NCBI RefSeq assembly: GCF_004354015.1
Contig: NZ_SMRU01000025.1
Coordinates: forward strand, 30,959 to 94,958
Source of the DNA: Arthrobacter terricola
GTDB lineage: Bacteria > Actinomycetota > Actinomycetes > Actinomycetales > Micrococcaceae
Direction: 5' to 3'
Length of the DNA stretch: 64,000 nucleotides
Made by a program: the position numbers and the translations under genes. Under the pieces are notes generated by a model. That model saw nothing but the letters and a program-made list of their open reading frames with translations. It was not told the DNA's origin and searched no databases. Below are positions 52,359 through 60,751 of the stretch, in pieces. Position 1 is the first letter of the stretch; each line of letters opens with the position of its first letter.

Positions 52359-53270
52359 TCAGTCGGACCATCCAGGCCCGGGCCGCCATCTCCCTCGCTC
52401 GCGTGAGCCGTTAAGCAGCGGATTGAGGCAGATCCCGACGTGCTCCAGGGCCGCGTCGATGGTGTGGAGCGTCTTGGCTATCTTGGTCTTGCGCGCAGTG
52501 GCGCTGTAGCCGGCCGACCACTGTGGCCCAGGGGACACCATCTCCGCGGGGAGCTGCATGCGTCGCCGACTGCTTTCCGAGTGCAGGGCCCTCGAGACCG
52601 GCACGGCGTCAAACTCGCAGGTCGAGATGATCAGCGCCAGGTCGACCAGGTCGCGGTAGCGCGAGGACGGGTTCTGAAGGTCGCCATGGAGCTCGTACAT
52701 CGCGCACACCTTGTCGGCCACCTGATCGGTGAGCGGGTACAGCACGACCTCCGGGAGTTCAGCCAGGCCAGGAACGTCGACCACAGGCTTCGGCCGAACC
52801 CGCTCGGGCGCGGCCAGGAGGTGCAGCTCGCGCGCCAGGTCGATCGGGAAACTGTCGTACTTGGCGCCGATGTAGGCATTGACACGGATCTCGACGACCG
52901 GGTTGGTCCGGCTGTACGAGACCCCGTCCTCGATGACGAAGGTCAGGTGGTCTCCCTCGCGTGGAGCCGTGAGATCCCGGAGCTCGGCGATTGCCTCCCC
53001 GGCTGACAACTCACCCAGATGAAGCAGGTCTAGATCCTTGGAAAATCGTGCCTCCGCAAGGCGCATCAGCAGGCTCGCCCCGCCCTTAAGAACCCATTTA
53101 CCATCGGGGGCAAAGAAGATCAGCGCAAGGAACCGCTGGAACAAAAACTCCCGTCGCAGCTCCCCGAGGGCCCGCCCGCGGGCTTTGGCCTCGCTCTTGA
53201 GCCGGTCCTCCAGCGCCCGTCGGAAGGCATTCGCGCTGGCGTAGTGGGTTGAGCCGTTGACCATACTCAC
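52359..53270 (-). CDS. AbiEii-type nucleotidyltransferase toxin
   Basis: A 303-residue type IV toxin of the AbiEii/AbiGii family. The nucleotidyltransferase core has GGASLLMRLAEARFSKDLDL (G-G-x-S with D-x-D following), a conserved Lys/Asp block VADKVCAM, and the later motif RYRDLVDLALI typical of AbiEii. These enzymes act as growth-stopping toxins that give abortive phage infection. The GTG start overlaps the antitoxin stop (GTGA); an ATG two codons in is an alternative. Part of the island cargo. Confidence 0.88.
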   Translation of the reverse strand: MSMVNGSTHYASANAFRRALEDRLKSEAKARGRALGELRREFLFQRFLALIFFAPDGKWVLKGGASLLMRLAEARFSKDLDLLHLGELSAGEAIAELRDLTAPREGDHLTFVIEDGVSYSRTNPVVEIRVNAYIGAKYDSFPIDLARELHLLAAPERVRPKPVVDVPGLAELPEVVLYPLTDQVADKVCAMYELHGDLQNPSSRYRDLVDLALIISTCEFDAVPVSRALHSESSRRRMQLPAEMVSPGPQWSAGYSATARKTKIAKTLHTIDAALEHVGICLNPLLNGSRERGRWRPGPGWSD

Positions 53271-54310
53271 TCGCTGTTCTCCTGCTTCCCGGGTTCGAAA
53301 TCTGGCAGCTTGATGGACTCACTGATCGTTCGGGCAAGCCGGGACATCTCGGCGATCTCCGCGCTCTGCTTGGCAAGCCGCTGCACGGCTGGAGAGTTGG
53401 CGAGGGCGGCCTGCTGCCTGACGAGCTCTGCGGCCGCCTTCATCGCTGGCGAGTTGGCGAAAGCGCCCTGCTGCCTGACGAGCTCCGCAGCCGCCTTCAT
53501 CGCTGGCGAGTTGACAATCTGTTCACTGAGCCGCGCAGCGGGCGCGATCGCGCTCTGGATCGAAGCAAGCTGCTCCGAGAGGCGCTGCAGATTTCTGGAG
53601 CTCTCGAGCATCTCGAGAACCGCCGGACTGATCGGCATCGCACCAGCAAGTTCGACAGCTCGACCGATAGGCACGGAAACACCGGACTCCTGGAGGAATC
53701 GCGCGAGGAGAGCCTCACCATCACCCACCCGTACGCCGTAGTGGTGCGCGTAGGGTCGGAGCGCAGCGGCGAGCTGCTGGTCATCGACCTGCCGTCGAGT
53801 GAGCGCATCTCGCACCACGCTCGCCAGGTGCCCGCCGTCAACATGATCCGCGGCGAGGTCGGCCACGGTCCGGAGGACCGAGGTCACCGGAAGGCCTTCC
53901 ACAGTGGTCCATTCGCCCGGGCCGATCTGGCCGCGGTGGAGCCGGACATCCGGCCGCCGGGTCTGTTTGCGCGTGCCGATGATGAACTCCAACCGATCCG
54001 CCTCGAGATCCCCGAGCTCGTGGAGTACCGCTGCAGAACGGTAGGCGACCGCGATCGGGTCCTTGTCGCGAAGGCGTTCGCTGGCGCGGCGAGTCGGGTC
54101 CAGGGCAAGCCAGGCCGCACGGAGGTCATCGAGAGGCGACGGCGGAGTTCCCGCAACCCGGTGAACGCCGTGCGTCAGGCGCTCAAGCGCCCCCTGGTTG
54201 GTGAGTCGAGCGACAGTCTGGGCAGACACTCCGAGGCCGCGGGCCTGCGAGGTCGTAACTAGGCCCCATTGCTCGGCAGCAAGGTCAGCAAGATCGAGCA
54301 CATCAGACAT
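53267..54310 (-). CDS. AbiEi-type antitoxin with extended repeat C-terminus
   Basis: A 347-residue AbiEi homologue. The N-terminal winged helix is LAAEQWGLVTTSQARGLGVS, with WTTVEGLPVTSVLRTVADLA in the middle domain. The usual protein ends near residue 250; here a helical extension follows with near-perfect 19-residue repeats (NSPAMKAAAELVRQQ, twice, plus a partial third). AGGAGG precedes two ATGs; 54310 has the better spacing. AbiEi represses its own promoter, and inverted repeats flank the promoter here. Confidence 0.85.
   Translation of the reverse strand: MSDVLDLADLAAEQWGLVTTSQARGLGVSAQTVARLTNQGALERLTHGVHRVAGTPPSPLDDLRAAWLALDPTRRASERLRDKDPIAVAYRSAAVLHELGDLEADRLEFIIGTRKQTRRPDVRLHRGQIGPGEWTTVEGLPVTSVLRTVADLAADHVDGGHLASVVRDALTRRQVDDQQLAAALRPYAHHYGVRVGDGEALLARFLQESGVSVPIGRAVELAGAMPISPAVLEMLESSRNLQRLSEQLASIQSAIAPAARLSEQIVNSPAMKAAAELVRQQGAFANSPAMKAAAELVRQQAALANSPAVQRLAKQSAEIAEMSRLARTISESIKLPDFEPGKQENSE
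53393..53520 (-). repeat. 57-bp tandem repeats in the AbiEi-type gene
   Basis: The word CTGCTGCCTGACGAGCT recurs at 53411 and 53468 (57-bp period, 19 codons). Copies differ at a few third positions, so the duplication is not brand new. Confidence 0.85.
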
Positions 54311-54324
54311 CATTCCTCCTCTCG

Positions 54325-54365
54325 GATACTGCAATAGTATACCCATAAGATAGTTTCGCAGTATC
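54325..54365 (-). promoter_or_regulatory. AbiE promoter flanked by inverted repeats
   Basis: GATACTGC at 54325-54332 and its complement GCAGTATC at 54358-54365 bracket a minus-strand -10 box TATACT (about 54335-54340). Paired inverted repeats at the promoter match the known cooperative autorepression by AbiEi. Confidence 0.6.
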
Positions 54366-54909
54366 GACTGCGTGAAATGCAGAGCAGCGGACGCCCGGGT
54401 ACGGCCGCCTGAAGAATGGCTCTATACGCCCTGTCCGAATGCGGTGGCTTGCCTCGGTCCCAATGGGTCGCGTGTACCTGGGAAGAGCATGTCGCGCCTT
54501 TCATGGTCCAGTCCGGGCCGCCCTTGATTCCGGGCATGGCTGAGTCCGATAGAGCCCCTACCGTATTTGCCGAGTACCTGTTCCAGCAAGTGGCCGATGC
54601 AGCGTTCTTCCGTCCGGTTTCTCGAAGATGGCCAGGGCCTTATCGTTCCCGCTCGGCCGCAGATCGGTGACCAAAATGCCCGTGGTGGATCCTGGGGATC
54701 AGGGTGTGCGCGGCTTTGGTGAGGATGCGGTGGGCATCGGCAACGCGACGCACACGGACAGGTAGAACGTGTCGCCGGGACGGTAACAGGATGTCGCGGA
54801 ATCCCACCGACACACTCGCATGTAGAGCTCGGCGGGAAGGACGCCCAAGAGACTCTCCCTGCGGGCACCTACGCGCGACCACACGCCGACTCCGCAGACA
54901 ACAGTATCT
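54347..54909. other. Spacer with no confident gene
   Basis: About 560 bases between the AbiE promoter and the giant NTPase gene. Open frames on both strands have unusual composition (Arg/Pro/Ser-rich, no Shine-Dalgarno) and look like non-coding or decayed sequence. I could not identify the source of any remnant. Confidence 0.4.
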
Positions 54910-54930
54910 ATGTCCAGTATTTCTGGACAT
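54910..54930. promoter_or_regulatory. Perfect palindrome upstream of the giant NTPase gene
   Basis: ATGTCCAG, 5 bases, CTGGACAT: perfect 8-bp arms ending 19 bases before the start codon. Likely operator; the encoded protein itself begins with a winged helix that could bind it. Confidence 0.6.
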
Positions 54931-54949
54931 CAGCTGTTAGGGTTGTGTT

Positions 54950-57900
54950 ATGGCAACGGCGATGGAGACGCTCAGGGCGACACTAAGTGAGATCGAGTAC
55001 AGGACCCTGGAGATTCTCGCAAAAAGCACTGAACCGCTCTCAGGTCGCAAAGTCTCATCGGCGCTGGGCGTATCTCCGACAACTGCCAACGGCGCCCTGG
55101 CCAAGCTGTTAGAAGCTGGGTTCGCCACCTCAAGAAAGTCAGGCCGGGCAAGCCTGTGGCAACTCGCGGTCTCGAACCCCTCCATCAGTGCATGGTTGAC
55201 GGAAGTCATTCCGGCCCAGGAAGCACCCATGACTGGTTCGAGCCCGTATTCGACAGGTGGCGGAGGAGTCCGCCTTGAGCATTCTTACGCGGCCTGTTTG
55301 ATTGCCGGATTCCTCGCCGGCGACGCGGTTCCGGAGCTCGGCGACGCACTCAGTATGGACTCTATTCGGCTCCAGGCAAGCGACCTGAGCGAGGTTGACG
55401 ACATCCTTATCGAGGGCCGCGACGCTCATGGCCGGATTCATCGCGCTTCGATCGCTGTCCGCAGGAACCCTGCTCTCACCAACAGCGACAGCGCGTCGGT
55501 TCCGCTGATCCGGGACTTCTTGGCGATCGTAACAAATCACTGGTCCGAAGCGTCCTTGGGACAGTGGCGGCTTGTCCTCGCGGTTTCATCCAACGCCAAC
55601 GCAATTACGCAGCTGGCCGAGCTCGCGGAGCTTGCTCGCTCCCTTCCGAATGGACACGAACTTGCAGTCCGCATGACGCAGCCGGGAAGAACCAACGCTG
55701 GTGTTCGGGACAGGTACGACCACATCAAGGGACTCGTTGGCCAAGCGGCGGGTGGTCTTCCCGCAGCAAACGGACTGAGCACCGAGGAGTTGAGCTGGCG
55801 ACTCCTCTCAACTCTCAGCACTCGAAGCCTGCGCTTAGAGAGGACCGATCGTGTGGATCGGGCCACCGCGGTCAACACGCTGCAGCGCATGCTTAGCAAC
55901 GGCACACCCGCGGCGGCCGATGCGTTGTTCTCGCGTATCGAGGAGCTTGTTGGTGAATGGGCACCCCAAGCAGCAGTGCTGACGCAGTCAGCGATTCGGC
56001 AGAGTCTGAGCAACTACCCCCTCTCAAGTTCTGCGAGGTACTCCAGCGCCTGGGCAGTGATCGCCCGGCTCGGGGTCCGGCTGCGCGAATCGATTCGTCC
56101 GGCGTTGCGTTCGGGGTCGAAGTTGCTTGAGTTGGATCGCTCAGATGAACGAGCGCGACTCCTTGCAGGCATGCGATCAGTGGGAATGTCGGTAGGCGCC
56201 CTTGTAGTCACCGGCAACCCGGATGTCGGGAAGTCCGCTTTGTCTCTACGAGCGGTCGAGGCACTCGAAACGGAGAGCGCGGCTGTCATAAGTCTCAGCT
56301 TGCGCGACCTCCCCGCGAGCCTGGCCGAATTTGAAAGTCAGTTGGGCGGCTTTGCTCTCGACGACGTTATGGGATCCGGGCAAGTGCGACCCATCCGAGT
56401 CCTCGTTGTCGATGGCGCGGAGGCTGTTCTCGAAGCTAAGGGCCAGGTGTTCCGCACTGTCGCCGCATCAGCTCTAAGAGCCGGCTTCGGCGTCGTTGCC
56501 GTCACGCGGACCGATGGTTCGCGCCAGGTCCGAGACGAGCTGGCGCGAGCAAGTGAGCTGGCCGGATCAGACAGCGCTCCCGCCGAACACATCGTGGAAC
56601 CTCTGACCCCCGACGAGCGCCAATCGCTTCCCACAACCTTCACAGCCCTTGCCCGCCTAGCTAGCGATCCGCGCGCAAGCTGGCTCCTTGGTCGACCTGG
56701 CCTGGTTGACGCGCTGCTCCGGACTGGCACGTCGTTCGATCCCAATGACCTGCTCTGCGAAGCAGACGTATTTTCAACGGTATGGCAGGGCCTTATCCGC
56801 AAGAACGAGGTGCATGCTCTGGGAGCTGCTTCCCCGGACGATCGTGAGCAAGCTGCCCTGCACGCGGCCAGACGAGTTCTAGGTATTCCCGCCGACGCGC
56901 CCCACGGATTCGGTGCCGCTGAACTGCGGTCCGACGGCGTACTCCAGGTCCCCAACGATCCCGCCTTCTCGTCGGGCGATGAGTTCGCAACCGACCTATT
57001 CCGCGACTTCTCGTTATGCAAGCTCTTCATTCGCGATGGATGGGATCCTCTGACCGCAGCTGGCGCTCCTCGCTGGTCAATCCGTTCCGCGCGCCTAGGT
57101 TGTCAGGCCGCCTTACTCACCTCGAACCGATTGAGGTCATGGACAAGCCTCCGTGCAAAATTCGGCGAAATTGCGAGTAGGCAAGGCGACAGATGGCTGG
57201 AAATCCCGTACGAAGCGCTCCTCACACTCGGAGATGCCGAGTCAGCCATCCGCGAACTGTGGGAGACACTGACCACCGACAACTGTGCCTCCCTGATGAC
57301 GCTTCTCCGACTTGCCGAGGCCCGATATGTGAGCGGAACGGTCGGTGACGCCTTTGCGCTCGCACCGCTTGTGAAAGTCGCGTTCGCCGAAGGTCCAAAG
57401 ATTGAGGGCGCGCCGCGCCATGGCCATCGGAGCATTCATGAGGTCATCCGGGAACTCGTCCTTGCCTGGCTACGCGGAATGGCGACTTCCCACCTAAGGC
57501 CAGATCCGCTCCGCCAAGAGGTCCGTGACGTCATTCTTACTAACGATCCGCCCCTCTACGACAAGTTCGCGATCGAGGCTCTGGCCACTTTGGGGCCGGA
57601 TGTCGACGACCGGGCAGAAGCGTGGCTTCGAGAGGTCGCAAACGAAAGACCGGGAAGCCTCAACCCCGCCGTTGAGTCGTTCTTTGTCGCAGTGAGCATG
57701 TCGCAGACGAACCCGAAGCTGCTATTGGATCTCGCCGAGGCCTATTACATCGAGCTGCCCGATCCTGATGACAGCTGGCATAGCACCCATTCCCTGGATG
57801 ACGGCATCCGGGACTACAGGCACGGACTCACTCCGGGATTCGGAGCACCCCAAGCGGCTTGGTACTACGGCCCGTTCTTCCGTCTGCTCACCACCATTCC

Positions 57901-60199
57901 CGCAGATGCGATCGGGTTCATCAACCGAATGCTGGACCACGCCGCGAAGTTCCGAGTCGGACAGCTGTCGACAAACCGCCGCTATTCTGTGGATCCCGAA
58001 GCTCTTGAAGGCTTGGAGCTTCAGCTTCATGGAACTGCCCGTCGGCTGTACGTTGGCGACAGTCACGTCTGGGCCTGGTACCGAGGAACCAGCGTTGGGC
58101 CATACGTATGCATGAGCGCTCTTCTTGCGCTAGAGCGCTTTGCCGACCACCTACTTGAGGTACTGAATCTGCCGGTCGAAACGATCCTCGGACTGCTTCT
58201 TCGCGACTGCCACAACCTCGCCATTCCCGGACTAATGGTCGGGTTCTTGACTCGACACCCGGACGCAGCGGGGCCCCACCTCGACCCCTTCCTCGCGTCC
58301 CCGACTGTCTGGCATCTGGAGACGGCTCGCGTCACTGGCGATTTTGGGTTCCGTGTCCGAGACGCCGATGCTGACAAGCTGACGGGGGCGGACCGTCGAC
58401 GGTACACCTTCCACGAAACGGTGGGCGCAATGGTGGTCAATGCTCGGCTCGCAGGCGACGATGAGCGACTCGCCCAGTTGCAGGCCACCGGCGCCAAACT
58501 TGTCGAAACAGCACGGGCCGAACGCCGAGACACTCGGGGCGACGAGGACAGCATGGCCGTAATTGAGAGCTGGGCGGAAGAGTTCCGGATCGGGAACTAT
58601 CGGGCCAGCGAGAGCGGCGACCAGATCCTCATTCAGTTCGAGCGGCCGGAACGAATCGAGCAAGTACTCGCACCACGCACCGCCGAACTCCAGGTCACGA
58701 ACACTCTTTACAGCCTCCAGAATCGCTACGGGCGCTACAATGACGACCCCAAAAACTGGCCTGTCGAAAGTCTCACTGACGACCTCGGAACTGCGCGCAG
58801 AATCGCCGAGGCCGACCACGCGCCTGAGGGCATGCCGTGGCCGGAGAACTCTCTTGTGTCTGTCGCCGCGGCGGCCGTGCGAGCGCATGCCTTGGGGCTC
58901 GCGACGTTGGAGTCTTCGGATCTGGTTTGGGCCGCTAATGCCGTGATCTGGGCTGCCGAGAACCCACAGGTTGACGGCATGAGCTCCAGCGGGTCCATGT
59001 TCTCTATGGGAGCGGACCGAGCGGCTGCGGCATCCGCACCGCTACTGCTACTCGCACCGTTCGACCACGTGGACATCGACCGGCCACGGATCGAAAACGG
59101 TCTACGATCGCTCGCAACAAGCGAATTCGATGAGGTACGTGCGATCTATGTTAAGGGCTGCCAGCCAGTTTGGGACGAACCATGCAACATCGATGAGGGC
59201 ACGGGTACGTGTCGTCGGCATCAATCGCCCTGGGACGCCGCAACGGCCGGACTGATCGACTGCCGCCTGGGCCCCTGGAATCAGCAATCTCAGCGGCGGG
59301 AACCGGATCCGCTACCGACGCCATTCCACAAGTCGCTACCAGTCGTCGCTGACGACGGGCTGCTCGTCAATCGTCTCCGTATGCCGCTGGCGTGCATGGT
59401 GGACGCCAGAAACGTCGAGTGCCTCCAAAGCGTGATCGGAGATCTATGGGCGCCTCTTTGGGACGCCCATCGCAGGGGTCTCGCCCACTGGTGGAAGGAG
59501 GGATACGACCACTACGCACACATCAACCACGAGCCGATCGCTAGACGAATGGTCCAGATCGCGCTAGAAGGCGACCGAGACCCTATCAAATCGCACATCG
59601 AGGCGTTCGCTGCCGACTCAAACACGCTCCACCTCCTCTTTGATGGATTCGCGACCGCCTTTACCTACTATGAAGATCTTCGTGGATCCCTGCCAGACTT
59701 CTGGCCGTGGGCGCTGGAGATCGCCCTAGAGTCCGTCGGCGACGGCACTCAACTGCGTTCCAAACACCAATGGTTCGACTACATGACGGCAGCACTGCTC
59801 CCAACGCCGAGCCCGAGGTCGTCGGATCCAGACATTGACGGAACCCTCGCTCAATGCCGCCAGAACTGGCTCCAGCCCGAAACACTCGGCGAGCTCGCCG
59901 AACGCTGGCTGGACCTCGCGCGCTGGGAACCAAAAGCAATCGACGCGGTCATAAAGTTCGCGAAGGGCACGGCGCTTGCATGGCAAACGACCGTCGCAAT
60001 GACATGGATCGAAACGATCATTGACGGCCGATTTGACCTGATCGCGAACCATCTGTGGCTTCTTGAGGAGTGGCTAACTGAGCTTCGCCGAGCGGAGGTA
60101 GTCACTGGCGAGGTCAAGAACCAGTACCACCGAATCGTTGACGGACTGGCTGCGGCGGGCGATAGAGCGGCCGTCAGGCTTCAACAGTTGGATGAATAG
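54950..60199 (+). CDS. Giant STAND-like P-loop NTPase with N-terminal winged helix, putative defence protein
   Basis: A 1749-residue protein. Residues about 10-75 form a MarR/ArsR-like winged helix (LSGRKVSSALGVSPTTANGA). About 105-260 is a domain with DDILIEG (Asp150-151) followed by SIAVRR (Arg171-172), a layout like PD-(D/E)xK nucleases but with Arg where Lys is expected, so activity is doubtful. About 400-600 is an NTPase: Walker A GNPDVGKS (422-429), Walker B VLVVDGAEAV (Asp488, Glu491), sensor-like VVAVTRTDG. The remaining 1100 residues are mostly helical, as in STAND sensors, with a C-x7-C-x8-C-x2-H cluster from Cys1404. Large STAND proteins of this plan (Avs-type) detect phage proteins. 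Not in an operon; it lies beside an AbiE pair on the tRNA-Ser island. Antiviral role is inference. Confidence 0.75.
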   Translation: MATAMETLRATLSEIEYRTLEILAKSTEPLSGRKVSSALGVSPTTANGALAKLLEAGFATSRKSGRASLWQLAVSNPSISAWLTEVIPAQEAPMTGSSPYSTGGGGVRLEHSYAACLIAGFLAGDAVPELGDALSMDSIRLQASDLSEVDDILIEGRDAHGRIHRASIAVRRNPALTNSDSASVPLIRDFLAIVTNHWSEASLGQWRLVLAVSSNANAITQLAELAELARSLPNGHELAVRMTQPGRTNAGVRDRYDHIKGLVGQAAGGLPAANGLSTEELSWRLLSTLSTRSLRLERTDRVDRATAVNTLQRMLSNGTPAAADALFSRIEELVGEWAPQAAVLTQSAIRQSLSNYPLSSSARYSSAWAVIARLGVRLRESIRPALRSGSKLLELDRSDERARLLAGMRSVGMSVGALVVTGNPDVGKSALSLRAVEALETESAAVISLSLRDLPASLAEFESQLGGFALDDVMGSGQVRPIRVLVVDGAEAVLEAKGQVFRTVAASALRAGFGVVAVTRTDGSRQVRDELARASELAGSDSAPAEHIVEPLTPDERQSLPTTFTALARLASDPRASWLLGRPGLVDALLRTGTSFDPNDLLCEADVFSTVWQGLIRKNEVHALGAASPDDREQAALHAARRVLGIPADAPHGFGAAELRSDGVLQVPNDPAFSSGDEFATDLFRDFSLCKLFIRDGWDPLTAAGAPRWSIRSARLGCQAALLTSNRLRSWTSLRAKFGEIASRQGDRWLEIPYEALLTLGDAESAIRELWETLTTDNCASLMTLLRLAEARYVSGTVGDAFALAPLVKVAFAEGPKIEGAPRHGHRSIHEVIRELVLAWLRGMATSHLRPDPLRQEVRDVILTNDPPLYDKFAIEALATLGPDVDDRAEAWLREVANERPGSLNPAVESFFVAVSMSQTNPKLLLDLAEAYYIELPDPDDSWHSTHSLDDGIRDYRHGLTPGFGAPQAAWYYGPFFRLLTTIPADAIGFINRMLDHAAKFRVGQLSTNRRYSVDPEALEGLELQLHGTARRLYVGDSHVWAWYRGTSVGPYVCMSALLALERFADHLLEVLNLPVETILGLLLRDCHNLAIPGLMVGFLTRHPDAAGPHLDPFLASPTVWHLETARVTGDFGFRVRDADADKLTGADRRRYTFHETVGAMVVNARLAGDDERLAQLQATGAKLVETARAERRDTRGDEDSMAVIESWAEEFRIGNYRASESGDQILIQFERPERIEQVLAPRTAELQVTNTLYSLQNRYGRYNDDPKNWPVESLTDDLGTARRIAEADHAPEGMPWPENSLVSVAAAAVRAHALGLATLESSDLVWAANAVIWAAENPQVDGMSSSGSMFSMGADRAAAASAPLLLLAPFDHVDIDRPRIENGLRSLATSEFDEVRAIYVKGCQPVWDEPCNIDEGTGTCRRHQSPWDAATAGLIDCRLGPWNQQSQRREPDPLPTPFHKSLPVVADDGLLVNRLRMPLACMVDARNVECLQSVIGDLWAPLWDAHRRGLAHWWKEGYDHYAHINHEPIARRMVQIALEGDRDPIKSHIEAFAADSNTLHLLFDGFATAFTYYEDLRGSLPDFWPWALEIALESVGDGTQLRSKHQWFDYMTAALLPTPSPRSSDPDIDGTLAQCRQNWLQPETLGELAERWLDLARWEPKAIDAVIKFAKGTALAWQTTVAMTWIETIIDGRFDLIANHLWLLEEWLTELRRAEVVTGEVKNQYHRIVDGLAAAGDRAAVRLQQLDE

Positions 60200-60214
60200 C
60201 GTTCTGGCAATGCT

Positions 60215-60510
60215 TGACAGTTGCCCCGCACCGGCGGATACGGATCAGCAGCGCGAGGCTGACCGGCCCCATGATGAAGAACTTCATCGCGTTCCAGATG
60301 TCATGAGAAGGCTGAGCCAGACAGAGCCACCTTCCGCGATGATGTTCGTGCAGACGCTTGCTGCGAATAGGAAGGGGACCTCGAGCAGCGAGGCCGGGAC
60401 ACCCACGTCAGTTCGCGTCGAGTGCGGATCGCATCAAGGACGATGTTGGTGGGCAGGTAGCGGCGCAGGAAATGGCGGACATGGATGCTCGCGGTCCAGA
60501 TGAGTCGCAA
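60215..60510 (-). pseudogene. Broken small membrane protein gene ('sulfate permease'-annotated family)
   Basis: On the minus strand three pieces in different frames line up to one small protein: IWTASIHVRHFLRRYLPTNI with VLDAIRTRR, then GVPASLLEVPFLFAAS, then WNAMKFFIMGPVSLALLIRI. I recall this family as short membrane proteins often labelled sulfate permease in arthrobacters. At least two frameshifts separate the pieces, and a TTG start at 60510 is the only start codon seen. A decayed remnant between the giant gene and the PIN gene. Confidence 0.65.
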
Positions 60511-60751
60511 CAGGGCGTGGTCCTTTCAGGTGTTGGGCGACGAGAACCTGCAAGGACCGACTCCGCGGGATGCGGGGGTCCTGCTGCCGCAATGAGCGTC
60601 AGCGACATAAAGAGGTCGCTTCAATCCTCACGGTACGACGTCGGCTGATTCTCTGGAAGGCCTACGGCTCTTAGAGATTTCGACGGCCGGCCTTCGTCGC
60701 GTATGAGCGCGCGTGCCCGAGCGAGGGCTGGGCGGGCTCGGGCCGTGACGA
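60511..60751. other. Spacer between pseudogene and PIN gene
   Basis: About 240 bases with no recognised gene; likely the upstream remains of the broken gene and the 3' flank of the PIN gene. Confidence 0.35.

Noticed and set aside
54416..54930. Several short frames in the gap before the giant NTPase
   Set aside because: Arg/Pro/Ser/Cys-rich with no start signals; no family recognised. They may hide a decayed gene but I cannot support a call.
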